64,000 nt of DNA from Bipolaris cookei. Taxonomy: Eukaryota; Ascomycota; Dothideomycetes; Pleosporales; Pleosporaceae. The stretch covers positions 1 through 64,000 of the forward strand of contig NRSV01000021.1 in the NCBI GenBank assembly GCA_002286855.1, read 5' to 3'. The notes beneath the pieces were generated by a model. That model saw nothing but the letters and a program-made list of their open reading frames with translations, did not search any database and was not told where the DNA came from. Below, piece by piece: positions 32,373-45,900 of the stretch (position 1 is the stretch's first letter; the number at the start of each line of letters is the position of its first letter). Both the position numbers and the translations under genes were made by a program.

Positions 32373-32988
32373 TTCTGTTAAGTAAAACCGGCTAGGATTT
32401 GAAAGACACTGTAATGAGTTGTCAAGTGCAATATTCAAGAGATAAATAGTGAATATAGTTCTTCTGGCAGGTCTTTTATGCCTGTTATTATAGGGACAGG
32501 AAAGATAGGTCATAGCCGGTATAATCAGAATTTGTCCATTCCTGCTGGATTGGGAATCCCGACCTAGGTTGCACGCTTATAGACTCGTTTCGGACTGCCT
32601 TGTACGCTGCTGCTCTTTGTTCCTACTGCCCCACGTTCACGTGCAGGCTGTCTCGATAGAAAGGGATCATGTGTTTCACCAAGTACCTGCCGCCCCTGTT
32701 GGTGTAGGCGTCGTAGTTAAGACCATGACCTTCAAGTCATTTACACTGATTTCCAATATAGAATGAAGCTCGAATATAGCTACGATGAAGTCTCTAATTT
32801 CTTGGTATACGAAGCGCAAGTGATCAAGACTAATTCATCTATGACATGTATAATAATAAAAATGACTCTAAATTGATGAGATAACTATTCCTCCCATTCA
32901 TTCTGATATACGATTCATAACTGCTAAATAGTACCTACTACAGTCTAAGTAAGGAAATAACGATAGGAATATAAATGGCCGTCTTAGC
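32373..32988. promoter_or_regulatory. Intergenic region between UbiA and NR-PKS
   Basis: These 616 bp contain the promoter of the prenyltransferase (right of 32372) and the 3' end of the NR-PKS. No gene is seen. Confidence 0.5.
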
Positions 32989-35900
32989 CTACAATTTGCA
33001 CTTTTCAAGTGCAGCCTGTATAATTTGGCCAAGCTCCAAGACTTCGGGAGCCGTCATAATGGAGAAATGATCGCCTTGCACTTGACAGTATTCTACTGTA
33101 TCACCAACGAGAGCATCCCAGCCGTTGGGACCCATGTCATGCGGTTTAGGATAGAACCAAGCGTCCAGACCCGAAGGCAGTTCATCGAAGGCAGCCTTGG
33201 GCAGAATGTCCTTGGTGGCCCAGATGACAAAGGTATGCTCGGGCCGTAGATGGGGCAGCATGGGAATGGGGACCAGGCGGCTGAAGCACGTGACGGTGCT
33301 CAGCATATGGCGCTTGAGGCGTGCAGCCTCGGGGCTCTCAGCCTTGTCGGCGAAGTTGCGCTCGATGCCGCTGAGCATACCAATTTGGTCGATAATGTCC
33401 ATTGTCGGCTCTGCCACCACTCCGGAGGCGGGGGGGAATGGACTGGGCGCTGGGATGTCGATGACCACCAGACCCAGCACCCGCTCACCCGCATTGAGCA
33501 ACCTCCGCGCCACCTCATATGCAAACACGCCGCCGCCCGACCAGCCGCCTAACAGGTACGGCCCGCGCGGCTGTTTGGACCGCACCGCCGCCAGGTACAG
33601 CGCCGCGGCCTTTTCGAAGCTGCAGGTGAACTCGGCTGGGTCGCGCACCCAGGGCGACTCGACAGCGTAGACGCCGTCTGCTACGTCTATGAGCTTGGGT
33701 AGGTGCATGTAGGCCGCCGCAGAGCCAGCACCGTCGGCCAGCAGGAACAGGGGCGGGCTAGAAGACGTGTGCGCTTGTGCTTGCATGAGGACGACGTTGC
33801 ATTCGCGCTTGGTGGTGGGCAGTTCGTTTTCTCCATTCAACACTACCGCGCCTGTACCATTGGCGGTGGCCGAGTCTGCCCTTTCACGCTTACGCTTGCC
33901 CTCCATCGTCCGCAGCTGGCGCTGTGCGTCCCCGAGCGTGGGATACTCGAGAAGGAACGAGGCGTTCAGCTCGACCCCGGTCTCGGCCTTGATGTCGGCC
34001 AGGATGGAGAGGCACATGAGCGAGTCGACGCCAATCTCGGCAAAGAAGGTCGACGGCTGGAGTTCGCTCTCATCCATGCCCGTCTCCTCCATGAGACGCT
34101 CTACTAGCACCGACTCAATCGTTTTGCTGTGGCTGTTGATGCCGTTGGTGCCGTTCACGGGTGACTCCGCCGTAATGGACCGGCTAGTAGTAATAGTGGC
34201 AGCAGGTTCAACCTTGCCCAGAATTCGGTGCAGCGTTGTCCGTGGCATCTTACGGAAGCGCGCACCTTCCAGGAAGCCCACAATGCCATCACCGTTGAGG
34301 ATATAGACATGGCCACGGTAGTCATCCGACCCTTGAGTATGCTCGATATAGGCATAGCTCTGGTAGACGACGTCTGGAGAAAAGTCCTTCGCCACAATCT
34401 CCATGCGCTCCATATGCGTTCCAATGTATACATCATCTCCGCTGCTCATCGGGTTGCCGTTCAAAAGGAAACCGGCCAGATGGGTGAGAGCATCGATCCA
34501 ATACGGCGACAGTGTACACGACTCACTGGCGTCCTGCCCCTTCGGAAGCCGAATCGTGGCCAGGGCTTCGGTGAAGTCATTGCTCACAATCGCTTCCTGC
34601 ACGCCTTCATATTGTCCAGCGTAATCCATGAGATTCGCAAACAGCCGGTAAAAGAGCTTTCCTTGAAATCGGTTCGCGAGCCCTACCGCAGCGTCTTGCA
34701 TCAGTTTGGAAATCTTGGGCAGCATCACGCCAAGTCGTTGCTGTCGCGTCACGTCAAAGTCCTGCTCATCTCTCTCGCGGATGCAACACTTTGCTGTGAT
34801 CAAAGAAGGCTTGGCTTGATCCATAATTGAAACGGCAAAGTCTCTCGACTGTTTTGATTTGCTGACGTTTACCTGAATGACTGGCTGAGGGTCAGATTGG
34901 GGTTTGATGGGATGATCAATCTGGAGATCGAGTACCGAAAACAATGGAAATTGCGCCTTCATCGACCCGCCAGTCACCACATAACGGGCGGCCGTGAGGG
35001 CCATTTCGGCAAACACCCCAGCGGGACACACTGTAATTCCCGATAGCTTGTGACCTTGGATCATTCCGAGTAGGGACGGCTGCGACACCATGGCCGTAAA
35101 AGTGGCCGATTGCTCTTTGCCGTCATCCTCCTGACTCACAAGATAATGCAAGCACGAGGAGATGAGCTGTACATCTTGGTGCTTGCCGCCCGCCGTAAAA
35201 GGCATCCAAAAGTCTCTCGTGTCAAAAGAATACGACGGCAGGGAGATGAGTGACAAGTTGTCGATGAAGTCGCTGTGGTACTCCCGCCAGCCGACTGCCT
35301 TACCAGCCACGTAGAGACATGCCAAAGCTGATGAAACAGACTTCCACTCCGCGTCTTCTTTCGTCATACTAGCCATAGCACGATGAGAGGCTATGCTGGT
35401 GTTTGAACGTACAAGTCCCAGGCATACCGAAGCGGGTCCGATTTCTAGCCACAGCGTAGTCGAATCGACAAGACCCTGAGAGACGCAATGCGATATGGCT
35501 TGGGTGTACTTGACAGACTCCCTTGTTTGTCTCGCGAGATAGTCGCCATCAAAGTGTTGCTGCTCTGTGCCCGTGAAGGTCGAGATGACCTTGATTCTCG
35601 GGGTGCCAAAGCGCACGCCCCGGGCGGCCTCACGGATTCCTGGCAGTATGCTATCTAGTTGGCTCGTGTGCATAGCGTATGGAACATTGAGCAGCTTGCA
35701 TTTGACCTTGCTTGCCGTGGGCAGTTGCTCCTCGATTTCTGCAAGCCGTTGTCGTGGGCCGCCCAGTACTACCATGCCTGGGCTGTTGTGGCAAGCTACC
35801 TCGCAGCCAGACATGACGGTCTCATCTGAGACAATGGCTGCAATATTTTGCTGTGTTCCCGAAATGCTCAACATTCCGTAGACACCCGCTTCCAGGCTGT

Positions 35901-38900
35901 CCTGCAAGAGCATTGCTCGTGTTCCCACCAGGTACATGGCGTCTGTCGATGAAAGCACCCCCGCCGCATACAGCGCGGCATATTCGCCAATACTGTGGCC
36001 GATGACGAGGTCTGGGGAAATGCCCAGGAGCTTCCACACGTCTACAAGTGCAATTTCCAGGGCAATCATGGACAGATGAACCTGTGCCGTGCTGACATTC
36101 TCCATTGCCGTTGACGGATCCGAGATTACATGTGCGAACGGAGGAAACCCGTGTGCCACACAACTCTTCTCAAGACTAGTGATGGTTACCCGGAATGGTT
36201 GCCAAAGCTTGAACAGATCTGCTCCCATGCCAGCGTAGTGTGCCCCGTTGCCAGTAAATGCGAATGCGAGACGAGGCTCCCCAGTCCTATCATCACGGTT
36301 ATTTATACTACCGAGATCACGGGCCAGGCCGTTGATGATGTCTTGAATACTATCGCCAGTATATGCAGAGCGTAAGCTGTGATGCATGCGGCGAGCCGTC
36401 GTTGTATACGCCAGGTCTGGAAGACTAGTCTTGTTATTTTCGGTGAGAAACTGGAACAATCGCCGTTTGTTCTCCTCAAGTGAAACTTGACAGTGTGCCG
36501 AAACGGTAACGACATGATATCGACGGGGGTCAGAGCCTTTCGGTAGAGGAATAGGTGGTTCTTCCAATACAAAACAACTATTGCCTCCCTTTTCAATGAA
36601 GCAATGTGAGCGCAATGCTTCCGAGTGGGTGAGAGGAGTGGTGGTTAAAACTTACCGCAGCATCAAAGTTATTCACTATCATGGTGCGCGTCTTGCCAAC
36701 ACTTTGTCGTGTGAAGGAAACTGGGTCGCCTGGGATGAGGACGGAGCCACGGTCGAGGCAGTCAAAATTGCCCATTTTCTCTGGAATTCCAACTTGAGGA
36801 GGAACGACTCCCTTGCGAAACATGAGTGATGCTTTGATCAAGGAGGAAATCCCTGATGCCTATCCGAACATTAGCTGCGAGAAGCCGCCAACTCGCAGAT
36901 TTGCCAGAAAACTTACCGCCTCAGAATGTCCCAGGTTCGCTTTGATGGCTCCCACGACCAATGGAGTTGCCCTTGTGCTCTTCTGAGCAAGAACATTGAC
37001 GACGGACTCAAGCTCGGCAGAGTCTCCCGCAGTGGTTCCTGTCCCGTGCATTTCCACGTAACTAATATCATCTGGCTCCAGACCAGAATCGTTGAGAACG
37101 GCTTGGTAGGCACGTTCCTGCGCCGGAACGTGAGGTCGAGTGATAGAGACTGTGTCGGCTGAGTGGTTTCTGGCGTAGCCACGAATGACGGAGATGATGT
37201 TGTCGTTTTCCTGGAGAGCGTCTTCCAGACGCTTGAGCACAACCACTCCGATTGCTTCTCCCCGACAGTAACCATCGGCGTCGGAACGGAATGTCTTGCA
37301 GCCTCCGGTCGTAGACAGGAAGCCACCCTTGCTGAGGGCAGACTGCCAGAAAGGCGTAGCAATGATGTTTGCCCCGCCTGCAACGGCAGTGTCACAGTCC
37401 CGATTGATCAAGGCCCTGTATGCCAGCCCTACCGCAGATGCTGTTGAGCCGCATGCCGAATCGACTAAGAAGGTGGCACCTTCCCACTTGAAATGATGGT
37501 TGAGACGTCCGGGGGTGAAGGACCGCTGTGTCCCTTGGAGAATGTACTTGTCCACACCGTGCTGTTGCTGGAGTTCTCGCCAGTCATCACTACCATCGCC
37601 TATGTATGTGCTAATGCGTCGGTTGTCTGCAGATGCAGTGCCACCAGTGACAAGACCTGCGTCCTCAAGAGCAGTGTATACACCGTGCATGAGAAGCCTT
37701 TGTCCGGGGTCCATCTGCATTGCTTCCCGCGGTGAGACGTTGAACATCCTATGGTCGAAGAGGCCTGGGCTCCCCAGAAAGCAACCGTATGCCGTGGTTA
37801 TCGCATTGAGGCCACGACCTGTTTCATCCAGGTAATCATCGGCGTTGAACCGCTCTGTAGGAATCTTTGTAACATGACCCTTAGCCTTTGGCCTTGGCCA
37901 ATGAATTTGGGAATTTGGATCAATGAGCATTCTCACTAACCTTCTTATGAAGCTCTTCTCGCCGCATGAGCACGTCCCACATCTCGTCCACGCTTGCCGC
38001 CCCTGGAAACTGACCGGACATGCCGACAATAGCCACCGATCCAGAGCCGCCACGAAGCTCTGCAGACTGCAGACTAGGTGGACTGGTCTTAAGATTTACC
38101 TTAAACCCCTGAGTGTGTAAAGACCGGCGCAGGAGAACCAGATAGCTAGTGGCACCTAGCATATAGAGCGAAGGAGATCCCCCCTTTCGTAGATATGACC
38201 CCGCCACCTCGAAGACACGAGACGGATCAGTTTCATTCTGAAAGATATCGAGCATGATTTGGGGAAGCAGATTTTTCAGGGTAGACGCAATATAAGGCGC
38301 ATACCTACTTCCAGAAAGGAGCCTATAGCCAGTTTTGAGAGGTCTGTTCAGTAAAGGGCTCTCGTCCACAAGATCACCAAACTCGGGAGCCGCCAAATGA
38401 GCCGCGTGTACGGCCCCAAACGCCGGTAATTCAGCCATATCACTCTTTTGCAACGTGATGGAAGTTTCTCTCAACTTGCAAAGGACGGAAGGGGGTCCAA
38501 AGACTGTGGCCCAGGTGGGTGTGCTGACGGCGATCCAAGCTCGTCTATGGCGCGGGATCGACTACAACGTAAAGGTTAACATAGTCTTCACAAACCAAGG
38601 ATTGTCTTTTACATTGTTCGGATCGTACCTGTTCTCTGTGGAAATCTTTTAGGATATCCGGGAGCTGTGCAACAATATCTTTTCCTAGAACCGAAAACGC
38701 CCAACTCCCGGTTCCACTCTCAATCTCCAGCGAGCGCCTAGATATCGCGACCGCGACTCGGCAGTTGACTCGAGCGAGATAGCTAGCTACCTCTATCAAT
38801 TCGTGGATGTTGGTGGCCACGGCAACAGCTGCGGCAGGGAGAAGGCCGCCGCAAATGCCAAGAGAGAGCAGCGGCGTTGAGCTGCCCAGGAGGGCTGGAT

Positions 38901-39278
38901 CGTTTTCTGCATGTCTGGGGATCACTGTTAGACAACTTTTGACCGCGTTAATGAGGTATTGCGAAGAAGAGCTTGTACGTACAGGATTAACTCTCCTATA
39001 CGTGCGATAAAGACTGAGACCATTTGTGCGATTCCATGACGGTCGGATTTTCCCTTCAAGGCATTCGTGAGGCTTTGCAACGAGTGGAATGGTCCGATAG
39101 TGTCCCGCTCCACAGGCGTAAGTCTCGAAACCTCCAGTTGCACATTGTCGATGGCGCTTTGAAGGAATGATTCAAGATTCTTAGAATGGCGAGCCTTTTC
39201 AGCTACTCGGCGAATCATGGGCAATGGGGCATCCGCCTGATCCCCAAAGAGAAAGACATGTTGAGCAGCGATATCCAT
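32989..39278 (-). CDS. Non-reducing polyketide synthase, SAT-KS-AT-PT-ACP-TE, 1982 aa
   Basis: The six-exon model on the minus strand is 39278-38983, 38914-38613, 38539-37941, 37864-36917, 36859-36656 and 36588-32989; the total is 1983 codons in frame. The SAT domain has its nucleophile in GICGG (near residue 119) and a GAVHAAHL histidine region. The KS Cys is in VDSACGSTAS (near 535), with EMHGTGTTAGD and NLGHSEA histidines. The AT has GHSIGEYAALYAAG (near 982). The PT domain shows HKLSGITVCPAG and the Asp in YWIDALTHLAG. One ACP carries EIGVDSLMCL (near 1637), and a thioesterase has GGWSGGG (near 1800) with a C-terminal GDHFSIM histidine. No methyltransferase or reductive release domain is present. 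It should extend a starter unit delivered by the neighbouring HR-PKS, cyclise it to an aromatic acid and release it. The exon 2/3 junction is the least certain. Confidence 0.92.
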
Positions 39279-39916
39279 AGCAGGTTAATCACTACTTGTG
39301 TTGAAAAAGTTATCATATCATGGAAGACCACAATTTAGCAGAAAGGTAGAAGTAGATGCTTAAGGACAAGATTGCTACACAGGATATAAGCAACTCACTA
39401 TCACACATATGCACTGTATCCTACAGTCGGAGACCGATTTAAGCCTCTTTCAAATAGGTATGTACTCACATGTCGCCATCTAGTTTGTTGACCCGAACGA
39501 AACTGTATTAGTCCGACAATGGAAAGATGTCAATTTCGATCTTTCTTTTGCAGGGGTGTCTAGTGGCCTCTTGTAGATAAGACGACAGGTTAGGCAAGGC
39601 GACTCGAAATGCCGATTGGACTCAGCATGGATGGTGAGCGCCAAGAATAACAGCCCAGCTGGAGAGTAGAGCAAACTTTGGATTCCAGTACATTAGACAT
39701 ATCTTACTAAGCAGCCGGGTCGCACTGCCAGGGTTTGTTTAGTAAGTGCCTATGAATGGAAGTTAGTGAGCGTATATTATCGGGGATAATACATCCAGAC
39801 TACTTGGTAGGCTAGATGAAGGATTAATAGATAGTATACTTCGCTTCACATTGACCAGAAGTTGCGCTGCCGACGAATTTCCGTCTGTGAAGTTCTTCAT
39901 TCTTTGTTATTTCAAC
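39279..39916. promoter_or_regulatory. Bidirectional promoter between the two polyketide synthases
   Basis: These 638 bp lie between divergent start codons (39278 minus, 39917 plus). Divergent HR-PKS/NR-PKS pairs are typical of collaborating synthases, so co-regulation is likely. A short frame at 39480-39674 is not supported. Confidence 0.6.
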
Positions 39917-42900
39917 ATGACCATTAAAAGAAATGGCTCTGGTCCCAGCCCTATAGCCATCGTTGGCATCGGCCTGAGGCTTCCCGGAGGTTGCCACGAT
40001 GCGAAATCCTATTGGGACCTTCTGGTCAACCAGAAAGACGCACGGCGATCGATACCCCCAGAACGTTTCAATATTGACGGCTTCGACGGAAAGGCCCAGG
40101 GGGCCAGTAATCTGTCTATGAGGCATGGGTACTTTCTCGACGAGCCCGTCGACCGCTTCGACGCAGCCTTCTTCAGCATGTCCCAAGCCGAAGTTGCGCG
40201 CGTCGACCCCCAGCAGAGACTACTGCTCGAAGTCATGCACGAGGCGCTTGAGAACGCTGGCGAGGTCAACTGGCGTGGCAGCGACATTGCGGTATATGCG
40301 GGCAGCTTTGGCCAGGATTGGCTGCAGATGCAAGCCCGCGACATGCAAGAAGGAAACGTTTACGACATCACGGGCATGGATGACTTCGTCTTTGCCAACC
40401 GCGTGTCGTACGAGTTTGATCTTCACGGGCCCAGTATGACAGTCAAGGCCGGTTGCTCCTCGAGCTTGATTGCGCTGCATCTGGCGTGCGAGGCGCTGAA
40501 TCGGGGCGACTGTTCCGGAGCACTGGTGGGCGCTTCCAACCTGCTACTCTCGCCCGAGTACTTCCTCGCCCTCGACAACCTCGGCGCATTGTCTCCCGAC
40601 GGATCATCCCGCGCTTTCGATGCGAATGCAAACGGCTACGCCAGAGCAGATGCGGTCAATGCTGTCTATATCAAGAGTCTAGACGATGCCCTGCGCGATG
40701 GCAATCCCATCCGTGCCATCATTCGCAGCACAGCGGTCAACGCCGACGGCAAGACCGTGGGTCTGACCAATCCCAGCACCGAGGCCCAGGCCAGCTTGAT
40801 CCGACGAGCATATCGAAAGGCTGGCATCTGCAACCCAGAGGCAACTCCTATGGTCGAATGCCATGGCACAGGTACAGCGACGGGAGATCCGCTCGAGGTG
40901 GCGGCTGTCGTCCAGATCTTTGGCGACGAGCAGACATATATCGGTAGTGTGAGTAATAGCAATCTTAGTAAGAGAAAAGACTTTGGTCGTCCCCATATTA
41001 ACCGAGTCTTTCTAGGTAAAACCAAATATCGGTCACGGAGAGGGGGCTGCTGGCCTGAGTAGCTTGATCAAATCAGTTCTCTCCTTGGAACGACATACCA
41101 TCCCACCAAACATAAAGTTCTACACCCCTAATCCTAAGAGTATGCACCTCCAGTAAACCAGTAACTTCCTGATAGATTCAATGACTGAAACACATCTGTA
41201 GTTCCCTTCACCGAAGCCAATCTGGTAGTACCGACGAAGGCAGCACCCTGGCCAGAAGGGCGAGATCGCAGGATTAGTATTGATTCATTTGGCCTCGGTG
41301 GTGCGAATGCACACGTAATTATCGAAGCAGATCCTTCCGCACGCAGGCCCAATGGAGTTACGCATAATAATGGCAATACTGCGCCTCTCTCATCGCAGCG
41401 ACTGCTGGTGTTTTCAGCTCATACAGAGACATCTCTCAAAACCATGCTAGACAAATATGAAGCCTTCATTGGGTCTGAATCCTCTCAACTAAAGGATCTA
41501 GCTTACACTCTGGGCGCAAGACGGCATCACCATAAGTTCAGGTCTTTTAGTGTCACAGATGGACGGTCATTCCAGCCTGCAGCAACAGTTCGAAAACCTG
41601 AGAACAGCCGTCTCCTTTTCATTTTCACCGGCCAGGGGGCACAGTGGAGTGGCATGGGTCGCGAACTGATTCGTGACTTTCCATCGTTTAGGAAGGATAT
41701 CCAGCAGATGGATAAATGTCTCTCAGAGTGTCAGTTTCCGCCTCCATGGAGGATGGAAGGTAAGATTTTGAACCCTATCAAGGGAAAGCCTTAATATCCT
41801 CCTAACTAACACGTCACCTCGATCTAGATAAGATTTCCAACGCAGAGGATGTCAACGCAGCAGAATACGCACAACCCCTCTGCACAGCCATACAGATCGC
41901 CTTGGTCAACCTATTGCGTAGCTGGAATATCCAGGCAGATGGAGTTGTTGGTCATTCCAGTGGAGAGATTGCAGCGGCCTATACTGCTGGCGCGCTCACA
42001 ATGGAAGATGCGATTTTGGTAGCCTTCTATCGGGGTGTTACGAGTTCCCAGCAGACGAAACCTGGCGCCATGGCAGCTGTGGGACTTGGTAGAGATGAGA
42101 TATCCGGTCTATTGACCCCTGGAGCGACCATAGCCTGCGAAAATAGCCGATCGAGCGTAACCATTTCTGGAGATCTCATTGCAATAGAGAAAACACTGGA
42201 TAGGGTACGTCAGTACCGAGCAGAAGTACTAGCTCGGAAGCTCAAAGTCGACAGGGCATACCATTCAGGTAAGTGCCTTTAGCGGCATTGTCGTGAGAGA
42301 AAAGTGGCTTTAACACACCATAGATCATATGACATCAGTTGGCCCAGTCTATAGGGAGTTGGTTTCTGCTATCAAACCCTCGCATCATGACTCTCTTTCA
42401 ATCCCGTTCTTCTCCTCTGTCACAGGGAAGGAAACTCGAGATGCGAGTCTGCTGGGTCCGAACTACTGGAAGTCAAATATGGAGAACCCGGTCCTGTTCC
42501 TGTCCGCGGTAGAATCTGCCCTCGAGAGCACACAAAATTTTGGAATGGCGCTCGAGCTCGGCCCTCACTCAGCCTTATCCGGACCCTTCCGCCAAATATG
42601 CAAAGACAGAAACAAAACCGTGACATATGATAGCTGTCTAAGCAGAGCAAGCGATAGCACTAAATCGTTGTTGAGTGCCGTTGGCCGCTTGTTTTGTCAG
42701 GGGGTCATGGTCGACTTCGCGGCCATGAACCCCGGGGCTACCACCATGTCTAGCCTGCCTCCGTACCCCTGGACCCACGACACATCCTACTGGCATGAGA
42801 GCCGAATCTCTCGGGAAATCCGTACACGCACTCACCCCGAGCATGAGCTGCTTGGTGCACGCATCATTGGCGGCAACGATCTCGAGCCCATCTGGAGAAA

Positions 42901-45900
42901 GATGTTGAGTCTGAAAGACGTGCCCTGGCTTTCGGACCATGTTGTCGCTGGTGACGTCGTCTTTCCTGCTGCCGGATACATTACCATGGCGACCGAAGCT
43001 GTAAGACAGCTTTCTTCGCATCCAGATTCATTCACCATCCGTGCATTATCCATCGGATCAGCCATGCCTCTACATAACGGAAAGACCACTGAGATCATGA
43101 CCCGGCTTCAACCTCTAAGGCTAACGGACAATCAGGATTCAGCCTGGTTTGATTTCAGTGTCATGTCGTACGATGGAACTAGATGGACCCGGCACTGTAT
43201 CGGAGAGATCCGTACTGCGAATGCCTTGGATTTGTCTGCGACTGGATCGAACCACTCTGCACCAGAAGGCAAGAGAGAAGTGGCCACCGCCAAATGGTAC
43301 CAGGCTGCCAAGTCGGTTGGTCTAGAGTATGGGCCTTTATTTCAGGGGCTGCAAGATATCTTTTACGATCTCTCTCGCGGCTGTACATCGGCCACGCTGC
43401 AATCAACCGAGCAATATTACGGGTTGCTTCATCCCACGACTATAGACCAGCTCTTACAATGCTGTATTCTCGGTTCAGTCAAGGGTCATGAAAGGCTTTT
43501 GAATCGGACAGCTCTACCCGTCTACATCGAAGAGATGTCTATCGGCGCTTATGATAACTTGGAAAACCTCAAATGCGAGGCGCATACCCTCTTCAGTGGC
43601 CACGACACGCTCTCGGCTCATGGACACATAGGGGCAAGGGGTGGATCCATAGCACTTCAGGCTAAAGGGATGCAATTCCGCCTGCTTGATATTCATACTA
43701 GTACCGAAGCAGACCCGTTGAAGGAGCTCCACCTACTTGAGTGGCGGCCGGACATCGATCTAACCAACTTGGACCAGATGGTACGTCAAGATCATGATCT
43801 AAGCAGCTGCCTCGAAGTCGTCGAGAAACTCAACATCCTTTGCGTGTTGGAAACTGCTAGGATAATCAAACCTCTGGACAGCTCGCATCACCATTTCCGA
43901 CGATTCAAGTCATGGAATGAGGAATACATCGACAAGCTACAACGAAACGGCAGTTGTGTCGTAAAAGATGTTAATCAGATCCTGGAAATGGATTTAGAGA
44001 AGCGGGCCGGTGCTATTAAATCTCTGATGGAAGAGGCTATTGTGACTCCGGCGCGAGACATTGCCCTTGCCATTATCAGGATATTCAATGATGTGGAAGG
44101 TATCTTCACTGGAGCAGTAGAGCCTCTTGCGGTTCTCTTGAAGGATAACTTGCTCATGGAGATTTACAACTTCTTCAATATGCTGGAATACCGAGACTTT
44201 TTCCAGCTCCTGGGCCACAAGAAAAGAGGAACTTTGCGAGTGGTGGAGATTGGAGCCGGGACAGGAGGCTTCACTTCTACCATCCTGCCAGCCTTGATGG
44301 ACTCTGCCGGCGACTGCCTATTCAGTACTTATACCTACACAGACATATCCTCAGGCTTCTTCAAGGCTGCGAAGGAGCGCTTTGGGAAGTACTCTGGCAT
44401 TGAGTACACCGTTTTGGATATAAGCAAAGATCCTGCCTCACAGGGCTTGGAACTCGGTAGTTATGATCTTGTCGTTGCCGCAAACGTAATCAAAACCCCG
44501 ATTACTGAAATCGGGAAGAGGAAGGCTAACAGCAATTAGGTTCTTCATGCCACCCCAGACCTTGTCCAAACAATGATGAACTGTCGTTCCCTTCTACGAC
44601 CAGGTGGTCGACTTTTCATGTTGGAATTATGCTCCGGTACGTCTTGACCATGTTTTTTGATCTTAAATGGGACGGCTAATCATTTCATAAAGAGGCAAAA
44701 TGGGTAAACTACATCATGGTAGGCTTATATAGACTTTTATCATAATGACCCTAGTGGTTGCTAACATGTCACTGTAGGGTACACTCCCTGGCTGGTGGCT
44801 TGGAGAAGCAGACGGCCGTCCAAACGAGCCATATATACAGGGCGAACAATGGGATGCCATACTGCAAAAATCTGGATTTCGGAATATGACAGCCATAATG
44901 GATCAGAAGCCCCCATATCAACTTGATAACATCATTGTCGCCAGTGCAGATGACGACGTTGTAACACCTTCCAAGGCTCTCAATCTCCTCGTGAGAGATT
45001 CAAATCAGCTGTCAGCTATTGCCAACGCATTTTTGTCGGAGTTTCGCCTAGCAGGTTACAACGTCACCCTGTGTTCGCTGCGGGAACAGGCAATCTCCCC
45101 TGTCGACATCGTATCACTTCTCGACATCGACGGGCCTCGAACATTCTTCGAGGACTTAGATGAAAAAGGGCTCCGCGGAATCATCCGGTTAATTACACAC
45201 AACCGTGGACAGCAGATGTTATGGCTCACAGGCCCGGCACAGGTATCGACAGAGAACCCACACCATGCTATGGTGCTGGGGCTTGCCCGCACGCTTCGCC
45301 TGGAGCTGGGTTCGCACTTTGCGACCATGGAGCTCGACATTGGCGCCGACCCGGCCCCTTTTGGCACGGTGGTAAAGGTTTTTGACCAGATTCAGAGGCA
45401 GTCGAAGCTGGACATGGTGGACTGCGAGTTCGCGCTGGTCAACGGTACGGTACAAGTACCACGGTTCATGACTCGCACAGCCGACCAAGTAGTAACCATT
45501 CCCAACGACCGTGTCTTCCGAAAGCTCCACATGGGAAAGCCGGGCATACTTGCCAGCCTCCAATGGCAAGAAGGATTGCGGGACTCCCACTTGAGAGAAG
45601 GAGAGGTAGAGATCAACGTCCGCTCTTCCGCGGTAACGCATCAGGTAAGCAAAGCGCTGCGCCAGCGTCGCGAGATTAGACTAGGTACTTCATCACTAAC
45701 TCTTTTCCTGTAGGATGCCCTGTTCGCGTCTGGCGCTGTACATGGCAATCAGGATCTGGGGTTTGAGTGTGCCGGCATTGTTACCCGTATCAATACTAAT
45801 ACTAGTACGAGTGCGAGCGGCACTGACCTCCAGGTGGGTGATCGTGTGCTCTGCTGGTCATTAGACTCATTAGCGACCCACGCACGTGTCAACTCCACGT

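Noticed and set aside
34228..34830. 200-codon plus-strand frame opposite the NR-PKS
   Set aside because: It is antisense to the PT region of an intact PKS and shows no recognisable domain.
40453..40947. 164-codon plus-strand frame within the HR-PKS
   Set aside because: It is a shadow of the KS domain, whose catalytic motifs are in the other frame.
44486..44539. Stop codon in the HR-PKS methyltransferase region, suggesting a truncated PKS
   Set aside because: A GT-AG intron (44486-44539) removes it and joins AAN to VLHATPDL, a conserved methyltransferase motif.
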